A DNA stretch of 64,000 nucleotides from VRUE01 sp963819755 (GTDB taxonomy: Bacteria; Actinomycetota; Thermoleophilia; Solirubrobacterales; 70-9), in the NCBI GenBank assembly GCA_963819755.1, contig CAWFXB010000002.1, positions 1,612,001 to 1,676,000 of the forward strand, in the 5' to 3' direction. The notes under the pieces are model-generated. The model made no database searches. It saw only the letters and a program-made list of their open reading frames with translations, and was not told the DNA's origin. Shown here one piece after another: positions 34,590 through 42,532 of the stretch (its first letter is position 1; each line of letters opens with the position of its first letter). Both the position numbers and the translations under genes were made by a program.

Positions 34590-36104
34590 ATGAGCCGGGA
34601 GAGCTTCTACGTCACCACGCCGATCTACTACGTCAACGCCGAGCCACATCTCGGCCACGCGTACTCGACGCTGGTGGCTGACGTCCTCGCCCGGCACATG
34701 CGCCAGCGTGGCGAGGACGTCTTCTTCCTCACCGGCACCGACGAGCACGGCGAGCCGATCGAGCTGGCGGCCGAGCGCGAGGGCGTGACGCCGCAGGAGC
34801 TGGCCGACCGCAACGCCGCCAAGTTCGAAGCGCTGATGCCGATCATCGACGCCAGCAACGACTTCTTCATCCGCACCTCCGACCCGCGCCACGCCGAGAA
34901 GGTCGCCGAGATCATGCAGCGGGTCTACGACAACGGCTGGGTCAACAAGGGCACCTACGAAGGCTGGTACTGCCCGCGCTGCGCCGACTTCAAAACCGAG
35001 CGCGAGCTCGGCCCCGGCCAGACCTGCCCGATCCACGAGATCCCGTTGGAGCGGATCAAGGAGGAGAACTGGTTCTTCCGCCTCTCTGCCTTCCAGGAGC
35101 GGCTCGAAGCGCTCTACGAGGAGCGGCCCGACTTCGTCGTGCCCGACTTCCGTCGCAACGAGGCGGTCTCCTTCATCGAGGGGGGGCTGGAGGACGTCTC
35201 GCTCTCGCGGCCGAAGCTGAAGTGGGGGATGCGGCTGCCCTGGGACCCCGAGCAGCGGATGTACGTGTGGTTTGACGCGCTGCTCAACTACGTCACCGCG
35301 CTCACCTTCGCCCGCGAGGGTGAGGATCTGACCGAGCGCTTCTGGCCGGCGAGCCTGCACGTGATGGCCAAGGACATCCTCAAGTTCCACGCGGTGATCT
35401 GGCCGGCGCTGCTCTGGGCGGCGGACCTCGAGCCGCCGAAGCGGATGGCGATCCATGGCTATCTGATGATGGGTGAGAAAAAGATGTCGAAGTCGCTCGG
35501 CAACGTGCTCGACCCCTTCGAGGCGATCGACCGCTTCGGCGCCGACGCGCTGCGCTTCTACTGCTTCCGCGAGGTCAGCTTCGGCCAGGACGGCTCGATC
35601 TCGACCGCCGGCTTCGAGGCCCGCTACGAGACCGAGCTGGCCAACGACTTCGGCAACCTCGCCAGCCGCGTGCTGGCGATGGTCGAGCGCTACCGCGACG
35701 GCGTCGTCCCGGAGGCACAGGTCGACGCCGTGCTGGCCGAGGACTTCGAAGGCGTCGCCAGCCGCTTCAGCGAGTTGCTCGACAAGGCTGAGTTGACTCA
35801 GGCGCTGGAGGAGGCCTGGAAGCTGGTCCGTCGCCTCAACCGCTACGTCGAGGAGACCCGGCCGTGGGAGCTGGCGAAGGACGAGGCCGACCCGGAGCGC
35901 CTCGACGAAGTCCTCTACAACCTCGTCGAGGGCCTGCGGGTGACGACGCTGCTGCTCGTTCCCTACCTGCCGCAGACGAGCGAGCAGCTGCTCACCGCTC
36001 TAAACGAGGACTCTCGCCAGCTCAACGAGCTAGGAGCCCGGGCTGGCGGCCAAAAGGTCGAACGGGTCCCACCGCTGTTCCCGAAGATCGAGACGCCCGC
36101 TTAG
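34590..36104 (+). CDS. metG: Methionyl-tRNA synthetase
   Basis: 504 residues. Class I signatures HLGH (in AEPHLGHAYSTLVADV) and KMSKS (EKKMSKSLGNVLDP), a metal-binding CPRCADFKTERELGPGQTCPIH insertion, and the anticodon-binding helical tail. It lacks the extra C-terminal tRNA-binding domain, like the short bacterial form. ATG 34590 overlaps its ribosome site GGTCCAGG weakly. The stop TAG interlocks with the convergent oxidase stop (TTAG at 36101-36104). Confidence 0.96.
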   Translation: MSRESFYVTTPIYYVNAEPHLGHAYSTLVADVLARHMRQRGEDVFFLTGTDEHGEPIELAAEREGVTPQELADRNAAKFEALMPIIDASNDFFIRTSDPRHAEKVAEIMQRVYDNGWVNKGTYEGWYCPRCADFKTERELGPGQTCPIHEIPLERIKEENWFFRLSAFQERLEALYEERPDFVVPDFRRNEAVSFIEGGLEDVSLSRPKLKWGMRLPWDPEQRMYVWFDALLNYVTALTFAREGEDLTERFWPASLHVMAKDILKFHAVIWPALLWAADLEPPKRMAIHGYLMMGEKKMSKSLGNVLDPFEAIDRFGADALRFYCFREVSFGQDGSISTAGFEARYETELANDFGNLASRVLAMVERYRDGVVPEAQVDAVLAEDFEGVASRFSELLDKAELTQALEEAWKLVRRLNRYVEETRPWELAKDEADPERLDEVLYNLVEGLRVTTLLLVPYLPQTSEQLLTALNEDSRQLNELGARAGGQKVERVPPLFPKIETPA

Positions 36105-37255
36105 GCCAGCGCGTCCGGGCCGAGCTGGTCCGGGCTCGTGTAGCCGCACAGCGCCAGCGTCAGGTCGAGCTCCCCCAGGACCATCTTGAGCACGGCTTCG
36201 ACTCCCGCCTGTCCGTCCAGCGCCAGGCCCCAGACGTAGGGGCGCCCGAGGCAGACGGCGTCGGCGCCGAGGGCGAGCGCCTTGAGCGCGTCAGCGCCGC
36301 TGCGGATGCCGCTGTCGAAGAGGACCGCGATCTCGTCGCCGACGGCCTCCGCAATCGGCGCCAGCGCGTCGAGCGAGGCAAGCGCGCCGTCGACCTGGCG
36401 GCCGCCGTGGTTGGAGACGACGATGCCGTCGACCCCGCGCGCTACAGCTTCGCGGGCGTCGTCGACATGCTGGATGCCCTTGATCGCGATAGGCAGCGAG
36501 GTCACCTCGCGCAGCCACTCGAGGTCGTCCCAGCTCAGCGACGGATTGGCCTGGACGCCGAGGAAGTGGCCGGTCGCCGCGCCCTGGTCCTCCTCCGGGG
36601 TCTTCTCCAGGGCGGCGCGGAAGACCGGGTCCTGGAAGTAGTTGGCGACGCCCATCCCGTTGAGGAAAGGCAGCCATGCCTGCTGCAGGTCGCGCGGCTT
36701 CCAACCGGGGATGAAGGTGTCGACGGTGAGCACGATCGCCGCGTAGCCCGCGGCCTCGGCGCGCTTGACGAAGCTCTCCGCCAGGTCGCGATCGTTGGGG
36801 CAGTAGAGCTGGAACCAGCGCGGCGAGCCACCCCCCGCCTCCGCGATCTCCTCCAGGGTGAAGTGCGAGTTGGTGCTGGCGATCATCGGCAGGCCGAGCG
36901 CTGCTGCGGCACGGGCGGTCGCCAGCTCGCCGTCCTCGTGGAGCACCTTCTGCACGCCGATCGGGGCCAGCAGCAACGGCGCGGGCATCGGCGTGCCGAG
37001 CAGCTCAGTCGAGAGGTCGCGCGTGGCGACGTCGCGCAGCATGCGGGGCACGATGCGGTGGCGCTCGAAGGCCTCGCGGTTGGCCTGCATCGTCCGCTCG
37101 CCACCGGCCCCGGCGAAGACGTAATTGGCCGCACGCTCCTCCATCGCCTCTCTCGCGCGCTGCTCCAGCTCCGCGACCGCGACCGGGATAGCGGGTGGCT
37201 CGCCGCCGAGTCCCCGGATGTAGATCTCAAGGTAGTAGTCGGCGAAGTCGGCCAT
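36101..37255 (-). CDS. FMN-dependent alpha-hydroxy acid oxidase/lactate 2-monooxygenase-like
   Basis: 384 residues, TIM barrel. Catalytic His in VSNHGGRQVDGALASLDAL, FMN sites APIGVQKVLHEDGE and IKGIQHVDDAREAV, and LFDSGIRSGADALKALALGADAVCLGRPYVWG. The combination with IVLTVDTFIPGWKPRDLQQAWLPFLNG resembles lactate 2-monooxygenases and related enzymes. It oxidises a 2-hydroxy acid such as lactate; the exact substrate is not provable. The aldehyde dehydrogenase lies 12 bp upstream on the same strand, so they form an operon. Confidence 0.9.
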   Translation of the reverse strand: MADFADYYLEIYIRGLGGEPPAIPVAVAELEQRAREAMEERAANYVFAGAGGERTMQANREAFERHRIVPRMLRDVATRDLSTELLGTPMPAPLLLAPIGVQKVLHEDGELATARAAAALGLPMIASTNSHFTLEEIAEAGGGSPRWFQLYCPNDRDLAESFVKRAEAAGYAAIVLTVDTFIPGWKPRDLQQAWLPFLNGMGVANYFQDPVFRAALEKTPEEDQGAATGHFLGVQANPSLSWDDLEWLREVTSLPIAIKGIQHVDDAREAVARGVDGIVVSNHGGRQVDGALASLDALAPIAEAVGDEIAVLFDSGIRSGADALKALALGADAVCLGRPYVWGLALDGQAGVEAVLKMVLGELDLTLALCGYTSPDQLGPDALA

Positions 37256-37267
37256 CGGCCGCGAAGG

Positions 37268-38836
37268 CTATTTCAGGCCGATGCGGCGGCGCCAGTCGCG
37301 GGCGTTGAAGGCGCGGGCGGCACGGCCGATCAGGCCGCGGCGGGCCTTCGTGTACGGATACCAGGTCGGCTCGCGCTTGCCGCCAAAACGGGCGACGATC
37401 ACCGACTCCGGCCGGCAGTACTTCTTGATCCCGTACTCGCCGTGGCGGAAGCCGATCCCCGACTCCTTCCAGCCGCCCATCGGCACGTCCATCAAAACGT
37501 AGTTGACGATCACGTCGTTGACGTTGACCGCGCCGGCCTCGATCCGCCTGCCGACCATCTCGGCCCGCTCCTTCTCACCGAAGACCGAGGCGGCGAGGCC
37601 GTAGCGGGTGTCGTTGGCGAAACGCAGAGCCTCCTCGGAGTCGCGCACCTTCATCACTCCGACGACCGGGCCGAAGGTCTCGTCGCGCATTACCGTCATC
37701 GAGTGGTCGACGTCGACGAGCACGGTCGGTTCGAAGTAGTCGCCTGGGCCCTCGACCCGCTTGCCGCCGGTCGCCGCCTTTGCCCCCTTGGCCAGCGCGT
37801 CCTCGACCTGCGCTTCGACTATCGCCCGCTGGTTGGGCGAGGTCATCGCACCGACGTCCTTTTCAGGCGTCTTGCCGTCGGCGCCCTGGCGCAGCGCCCC
37901 GACCGCCTTGGTCAGCTTGGCGACGAACTCGTCGTAGACAGGCTCCTCGACGTAGATCCGCTCTACCGAGAGGCAGACCTGGCCCGAGTTGAACATCCCG
38001 CCCCAGGTAGCGGCGTTGGCGGCGCGGTCGACGTCGGCGTCGGAGAGGACGATCATCGGGTCCTTGCCGCCGAGCTCGAGGCTGACCGGGGTCAGCGTCT
38101 CGGCGGCACGCGCCATCACCTTGCGGCCGGTGCGGTCCGAGCCGGTGAACTGGATGAAATCGACGTTGTCGACCAGTGCGCCGCCGGTCTCACCCGTGCC
38201 GTGCACGCAGTCGAACACGTCGGGGCCGCCGATCTCACGCTTCCAGGCCTCGACGATCTCGGCCAGGCCCAGCGGCGTGAACTCCGAGGGCTTGACGACA
38301 ACCGCCGCGCCCGCCTGCAGGGCCGGGATCGCGTCGCCCAGCGCCAGCGCCAGCGGAAAGTTCCAGGGACTGATCACGCCGACCACCGGGTAGGGCCGGT
38401 ACTGGACCATCAGCTTCTTGGAAGCCGCCAATGCCGAGTGCGGCCTGACCGTTTCGTCGCCGATGAACTTGGCGGCCTTGGTCCCGTAGAAGTTGATCAG
38501 GTCGGTGAGGTAGACCGTCTCAGCCGTGGTGTCGCCGCGGACCTTGCCGGTCTCGGCCTGCATCGTGTCGAGCACGCGCTCGTGGTTGTCGAAGAGCCAG
38601 TCGCGCAGCTCGCCGAGCCAGCGGTAGCGGCCATCGATGCCCAGCGCCTCCCACTCGGCCTGGTTGCCGCGCACCCGCGCGACGGTCGCGGCGACGCTCT
38701 CGGCGGAGTCGACCGCGACGCTGCCGATGGCGGTCCCGGTTGCCGGATTGAGCACCTCGATTCGCTCGGCACTGACTCCGTTGGAGCTCGCCCCGTTTAC
38801 CGTCTCGCCGACTTTCGGTGCCGTTCCGCTCTCCAC
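37268..38836 (-). CDS. NAD(P)-dependent aldehyde dehydrogenase
   Basis: 522 residues. Catalytic Cys in FNSGQVCLSVERIYVEEPVYD, general base Glu in VSLELGGKDPMIVLSD, cofactor region VISPWNFPLALALGDAIPALQAGAAVVVKPSEFTP. It belongs to the succinate-semialdehyde/bacterial class of ALDH with a C-terminal extension (TKARRGLIGRAARAFNARDW) that could bind membrane. GTG 38836 has AGGGAG upstream. A 16-bp operator candidate (38856-38871) matches the one in front of the MMPL exporter. Confidence 0.9.
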   Translation of the reverse strand: MESGTAPKVGETVNGASSNGVSAERIEVLNPATGTAIGSVAVDSAESVAATVARVRGNQAEWEALGIDGRYRWLGELRDWLFDNHERVLDTMQAETGKVRGDTTAETVYLTDLINFYGTKAAKFIGDETVRPHSALAASKKLMVQYRPYPVVGVISPWNFPLALALGDAIPALQAGAAVVVKPSEFTPLGLAEIVEAWKREIGGPDVFDCVHGTGETGGALVDNVDFIQFTGSDRTGRKVMARAAETLTPVSLELGGKDPMIVLSDADVDRAANAATWGGMFNSGQVCLSVERIYVEEPVYDEFVAKLTKAVGALRQGADGKTPEKDVGAMTSPNQRAIVEAQVEDALAKGAKAATGGKRVEGPGDYFEPTVLVDVDHSMTVMRDETFGPVVGVMKVRDSEEALRFANDTRYGLAASVFGEKERAEMVGRRIEAGAVNVNDVIVNYVLMDVPMGGWKESGIGFRHGEYGIKKYCRPESVIVARFGGKREPTWYPYTKARRGLIGRAARAFNARDWRRRIGLK

Positions 38837-38855
38837 CTGACCGCTCCCTTCGAGT

Positions 38856-38871
38856 TTGGCTGGTCAGCCAA
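38856..38871. promoter_or_regulatory. Candidate TetR operator upstream of aldehyde dehydrogenase
   Basis: TTGGCTGGTCAGCCAA: 6-bp arms TTGGCT / AGCCAA. It lies 20 bp upstream of the GTG start (38836), in promoter position, and matches 14 of 16 bases of the MMPL exporter site in reverse orientation. Confidence 0.6.
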
Positions 38872-38890
38872 CTGTATCGCCCACCCGCCG

Positions 38891-38940
38891 GACGTGCCGG
38901 TGGAGAGAGGTCCATATGGACCTCTCTCCACCGGCACGTC
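38891..38940. repeat. 50-bp perfect palindrome, copy 2 (supplies stop-codon bases)
   Basis: Identical to 14436-14485. Its last two bases (38939-38940) are the G and A of the TGA stop codon of the minus-strand dehydrogenase gene (38939-38941), so the element defines the end of that protein. It fills much of the 102-bp gap between that stop and the next gene's start. Confidence 0.95.
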
Positions 38941-40102
38941 AGTGGCGCGGGACGAGTCGATAGACCGGGCCGTCGAGCGAGCAGACATAGACACGACCGC
39001 GGTCGTCTTCGCCGAAGGAGCTGGGGGAGGAGACGCTGAGGCCGAGCTTGTGCTCGTCGCTCGCCCCGTGCAGGTGGGGGACGAGGCTGCGCAGCTGGCC
39101 CTCGCAGAGGTCGGCGTAGACATAGCGCTTGTAGAGCGAGGTCAGGTGCGGATCGGCGACCACGTAGCCGCCGATGATCGCGCAGCTGCCGCCGCGGCTG
39201 TGCGGATAAGCGAAGATCGGCTTGACCGTGCCGCCCGGATCCGGCGTGCCGCTGTTTTCTTCTTCGTAGGGGGCGAACCCCTCGAAGGCGTCCCAGCCGA
39301 AGTTGGCGCCCTGTGCCGCGGCGACCGTGGTGTAGTCGACCTCCTCGAAGCGGTTCTGGCCGACGTCGCCGATCGCCAGCCGCGGCTGCCCCGGGTCCGT
39401 CACCCGGTCGAAGGAGAAGCGGAAGGGATTGCGCAGGCCGATGCTGTAGATCTGCGGTTTGGCGCCGGCGCGCTGTGGGTCGATCCGCAGCAGCTTGCCG
39501 AGCAGTTTGTGCGGGTTCTGGGCGTTGTTCGGCGGATCGCCGCCCGAGCCGCCGTCGCCGGTGCCGAAGTAGAGCCAGTTGCCGAGGAACTGGAGCTGGC
39601 CGCCGTTGTGATTGGAGTTGACCGGGTGGGGTATCCGGACTATTGCGCGACGGGAGCCCCGCGCGGCTTGCGTCGCGCTCCTACGTTTGAGTTCGTCGAT
39701 CCTGATGTTGCCCTGGGGATCGGTGTCGTAGACGTAGAAGCGGCCGCTGCTCTTGTAGTCGGGGGGGAAGGCGATCGAGAGCAGGCCGCGCTCGCCGCCG
39801 GAGGAGATCAGGTCGTGGATGTCGAGGAAGGGACGAGCCTGCTTGTGCCCGTTGCGCAGCACCTGCACCGTCCCGCCCTGCTCGACAACGAAGAGCAGCT
39901 TTGGGAAGCCGGGTGCGCCGGTGACGTAGACCGGGCTTTCGAAGCTGCCGATCTGCTTCAGGCCGACGCCCTGAGCTGCCGATTGCGCCGCTTCCTCGGG
40001 CGGCTGAGCCGATCCGCAGGCCGGTAGGGCCAGCGCCAAGAGCAGCGCGAGGGCGCTACTTGCCGCTGTGCGTCTTCCCTTCGATTTCAACGACTTCGCC
40101 AT
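38939..40102 (-). CDS. PQQ-dependent glucose/sorbosone dehydrogenase-like lipoprotein
   Basis: 387 residues. Lipobox region LALALPACGS after a basic start, then a six-bladed beta-propeller: GFPKLLFVVEQGGTVQVL, ERGLLSIAFPPDYKSSGRFYVYDTD, IPHPVNSNHNGGQLQFLGNWLYFGTGDGG, IYSIGLRNPFRFSFD, GDVGQNRFEEVDY, FAYPHSRGGSCAIIGGYV. This is the soluble aldose-dehydrogenase family, and the His/Asn/Arg active-site motifs are visible. Extracytoplasmic sugar oxidation is likely. The stop codon is partly made by the palindrome, so the true ancestral end may differ. It overlaps the upstream lipoprotein gene by 47 nt. Confidence 0.9.
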   Translation of the reverse strand: MAKSLKSKGRRTAASSALALLLALALPACGSAQPPEEAAQSAAQGVGLKQIGSFESPVYVTGAPGFPKLLFVVEQGGTVQVLRNGHKQARPFLDIHDLISSGGERGLLSIAFPPDYKSSGRFYVYDTDPQGNIRIDELKRRSATQAARGSRRAIVRIPHPVNSNHNGGQLQFLGNWLYFGTGDGGSGGDPPNNAQNPHKLLGKLLRIDPQRAGAKPQIYSIGLRNPFRFSFDRVTDPGQPRLAIGDVGQNRFEEVDYTTVAAAQGANFGWDAFEGFAPYEEENSGTPDPGGTVKPIFAYPHSRGGSCAIIGGYVVADPHLTSLYKRYVYADLCEGQLRSLVPHLHGASDEHKLGLSVSSPSSFGEDDRGRVYVCSLDGPVYRLVPRH

Positions 40103-40751
40103 TGTCCTTCACTTCCGTTTCCGGCGGGACATTCGTGATCTGCGCGCCGAAGGAGCCGCCCGCTTCGGTGCCCGTATCGCCGGGTGCCGGGATCTCCGCC
40201 TTCGCCGTGCCGCTGAGGCCGGCGCCGATCTCGTAGAAAAGCCTGTAGCTCCCCGCCCTGACGGCGTTCAGCTTCCATACGGCCTCGGTCGTCTTACCCG
40301 GCTTCAGCGGCCCGAAGGCGAAGGTCTTGGGGCTCGAGGTTTCGGCTCCGGCCGTTTCCGCGGAGCCGTTCGTTCTCGGGTAGCGCGCCGAGAGCACCCA
40401 GACCGGGCGGTCGGGCTGGGCGAGGCCGGGCGCCGGGTCGCGGTAGCCGAAGGGCAGCGTCGAGTCACGCCCCTCCTTGCCGCCGACCGAGATCGTCACG
40501 GTCAGCGCCGGGAGGGCCTTGGCCCCGATGTTGCGCACGCCGAGCCGCAGCAGCGTCGTTTCGCCGAGCCGCTGCTTGGCGGGGAATTCCGCGGTGACGA
40601 TCTTGACCGGGTACTTGCCGGCCGGCTCGTTCGCGTCGGAGGACGATTCGCCACCGCAGGCGGCGAACGAGAGAGCTATCGCCGCAGCGACGGCACCCGC
40701 CGCGCCAGCGGCGACTCGGGAATGCCCTCCGTATCTGCTATTCCCCCCCAA
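40056..40751 (-). CDS. Lipoprotein of unknown function, CARDB-like
   Basis: 231 residues. Lipobox-like LSFAACGGE after a hydrophobic segment. The mature part has a CARDB-like beta-sandwich (TTLLRLGVRNIGAKALPALTVTISVGG) and a low-complexity tail. The start is a weak TTG at 40751; no ATG or GTG precedes the signal. Its 3' end overlaps the dehydrogenase start by 47 nt, so the pair is translationally coupled and the protein may be a partner of the dehydrogenase on the cell surface (inference). Confidence 0.65.
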   Translation of the reverse strand: MGGNSRYGGHSRVAAGAAGAVAAAIALSFAACGGESSSDANEPAGKYPVKIVTAEFPAKQRLGETTLLRLGVRNIGAKALPALTVTISVGGKEGRDSTLPFGYRDPAPGLAQPDRPVWVLSARYPRTNGSAETAGAETSSPKTFAFGPLKPGKTTEAVWKLNAVRAGSYRLFYEIGAGLSGTAKAEIPAPGDTGTEAGGSFGAQITNVPPETEVKDNGEVVEIEGKTHSGK

Positions 40752-40812
40752 AGCCGGGCGAACATACCATGAAGAATCGGCCGTTCCTGCGGCTCGGAGA
40801 GCATGCCGATTG

Positions 40813-40842
40813 GGTTAGCCGGATCTCAACACTCGGCTAACC
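40813..40842. promoter_or_regulatory. Inverted repeat upstream of the YrbE-type ABC operon
   Basis: GGTTAGCCG (40813-40821) pairs perfectly with CGGCTAACC (40834-40842) across 12 nt. The right arm is also nested in CTCGG-CTAA-CCGAG. Both arms share GGTTAGCC/GGCTAACC with the MMPL operator, which suggests the same or a related TetR protein could bind. It lies between the divergent lipoprotein start (40751) and permease start (40921). Confidence 0.45.
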
Positions 40843-40882
40843 GAGGTCGCTGGCCCATCCCATACACTCAGAGTACGGAGGA

Positions 40883-40903
40883 GGGGCCGCCCGATGCGGC
40901 CCC
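40883..40903 (+). promoter_or_regulatory. Leader hairpin just before the permease ribosome site
   Basis: GGGGCCGC (40883-40890) pairs with GCGGCCCC (40896-40903) around CCGAT. The ribosome site CGGAGGAGAG lies a few bases downstream. It could slow translation initiation or act as a weak attenuator; no ligand domain is recognisable. Confidence 0.45.
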
Positions 40904-40920
40904 GCTTTGCCGGAGGAGAG

Positions 40921-41730
40921 ATGGAAGCAGCCGCATCCATAGGCAGGAGGATCGCACCCGCCAAGTCGTTCTTCGAGCAGGTGGGGGACATGATGATCCT
41001 CACCGCGCGGACGATGGTTTCCGCGGTCAGGCCTCCCTACCCCTATGGCGAGGAGTTCATCGGCCAGTTCCTCTTCGCCCTGCAGCTCTGCTGGTTCCCG
41101 CTGCTCGTCTCCACCATCGCCTTCGGCTTCGGCGCGCCCGGCCTGCAGGCGGCCAACTTCCTCACCCTCTTCGGCTCGCTGGACCGGCTCGGCGGCTTCT
41201 TCGTCCTCGCCTCGATCCGCGAGTTCGCACCCTTCGTCACCGCCGTCGTCGTCGCCGGCGTCGCTGGTACCGCGATCACCGCCGACCTCGGCGCCCGCAA
41301 GATCCGCGAGGAGCTCGACGCGCTGCAGGTGCTCGGCGTCGACCCGATCAAGAACCTGGTCGTGCCGCGCTTCCTGGCGTTGATGGTGATTACCGGCCTA
41401 CTCGACATCTACGCGCTGATCTTCGGCATCAGCGGCGGCATCCTCACCGAGATGCTCTACAACCAGCCGCTCGGCGGCTTCTTCGCGACGCTCTTCACCA
41501 ACGCCTCGATTACCGATCTCTGGGGCTCGGTGATCAAGTGCACCCTGTTCGGGGCGATCATCTCGGTGGTCTGTTGTTACAAGGGGATGACCGCGTCCGG
41601 AGGCGCCGCCGGCGTCGGCCGCGCCGTTAACCAGGCCGTGGTGATCTCCTTCATGGGCGTCTTCGCCTTCAACTACGTCTTCACCCAGACCCTGCTGGCG
41701 ACGAACCCCGAACTGCAGACGATTCGATGA
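40921..41730 (+). CDS. YrbE/MlaE-family ABC permease, first copy
   Basis: 269 residues with the MlaE permease plan: short N-terminal segment, then about five helices, and the family hallmark REFAPFVTAVVVAGVAGTAITADLGARKIREELDALQVLGVDPIKNLVVPRFLAL. These permeases transport phospholipids or sterols together with an Mkl-type ATPase and, normally, MCE-domain proteins. ATG 40921 follows a very strong CGGAGGAGAG. It overlaps the second permease by 4 nt (ATGA). Confidence 0.92.
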   Translation: MEAAASIGRRIAPAKSFFEQVGDMMILTARTMVSAVRPPYPYGEEFIGQFLFALQLCWFPLLVSTIAFGFGAPGLQAANFLTLFGSLDRLGGFFVLASIREFAPFVTAVVVAGVAGTAITADLGARKIREELDALQVLGVDPIKNLVVPRFLALMVITGLLDIYALIFGISGGILTEMLYNQPLGGFFATLFTNASITDLWGSVIKCTLFGAIISVVCCYKGMTASGGAAGVGRAVNQAVVISFMGVFAFNYVFTQTLLATNPELQTIR

Positions 41731-42524
41731 ACGCCTGGCTCGAAGTGCCCCGCGGCTGGCTCGACTCCTTCGGCGAGATAGCCCGCTTCGGCTCGCGCGT
41801 CGCCGGCCTCGTCTACAGCGGTCGCGTCCTGCGCTTCTTCGGCGAGAGCCTGCGCCAGGCCGGCATCCTGATCCTCGGCTCCGCCGTGGTCATCTGGGGC
41901 CTGGTCTTCATCCTCGGCCTGCAGTGCGGGATCGAGGGCGCCTATCTGCTGCGCGCCAACGGCGCCCCCGCCTACGCCGGCGTCTTCTCGGCCTGGTGTG
42001 ACCTGCGCGAGATCATGCCCTACGCCTTCGGCTACATGCTGGCGGCCAAGGTGGGCACCGGGATCGTCGCCGAGCTCGGCGCGATGCGGATCTCCGACGA
42101 GATCGACGCGCTCGAGGTGATGGGCGTGCCGCCCGTCACCTTCCTCGCCGCAACCCGCCTGCTGGCCGCCTGGATCTCCTTCCCGTTCATGTACCTGGTC
42201 GGGATCGGGATCATGTACCTGGCCAGCTACCTGGCCGTGGTCGAACAGATCGGCGACGTCTCCTCGGGTGGCTACCTGCTGATCTTCTGGATGTTCCAGA
42301 ACCCGCCCGACCTGATCTTCAGCCTGATCAAGGGAATGTTCATGGCGACCGCGATCGTGATGGTCGGCTGCTACTACGGCTACACCGCCTCGGGCGGACC
42401 GGTCGGGGTTGGTACCGCGACCGCCAAGTCGATGGTCCTCAACATCGTTCTAGTTCACATCATCGGGATGCTCGGCACGCTGGTCTTCTGGGGTGCCAAC
42501 CCGCGAGCGCCAATAGGAGGCTAA
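41727..42524 (+). CDS. YrbE/MlaE-family ABC permease, second copy
   Basis: 265 residues, paralogous to the preceding gene: LREIMPYAFGYMLAAKVGTGIVAELGAMRISDEIDALEVMGVPPVTFLAATRLLAAW is the conserved EExDALxxxG/P cytoplasmic region. The pair is the YrbEA/YrbEB arrangement of actinobacterial mce loci and would form a heterodimer in the membrane. The Mkl-type ATPase follows 8 bp downstream. Confidence 0.92.
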   Translation: MNAWLEVPRGWLDSFGEIARFGSRVAGLVYSGRVLRFFGESLRQAGILILGSAVVIWGLVFILGLQCGIEGAYLLRANGAPAYAGVFSAWCDLREIMPYAFGYMLAAKVGTGIVAELGAMRISDEIDALEVMGVPPVTFLAATRLLAAWISFPFMYLVGIGIMYLASYLAVVEQIGDVSSGGYLLIFWMFQNPPDLIFSLIKGMFMATAIVMVGCYYGYTASGGPVGVGTATAKSMVLNIVLVHIIGMLGTLVFWGANPRAPIGG

Positions 42525-42532
42525 GTACCCTT

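Noticed and set aside
35864..40027. Very long forward frame opposite the lactate oxidase, aldehyde dehydrogenase and PQQ dehydrogenase genes
   Set aside because: It is the antisense of strongly supported genes, has repetitive Arg/Ala/Gly/Asp composition and no domain.
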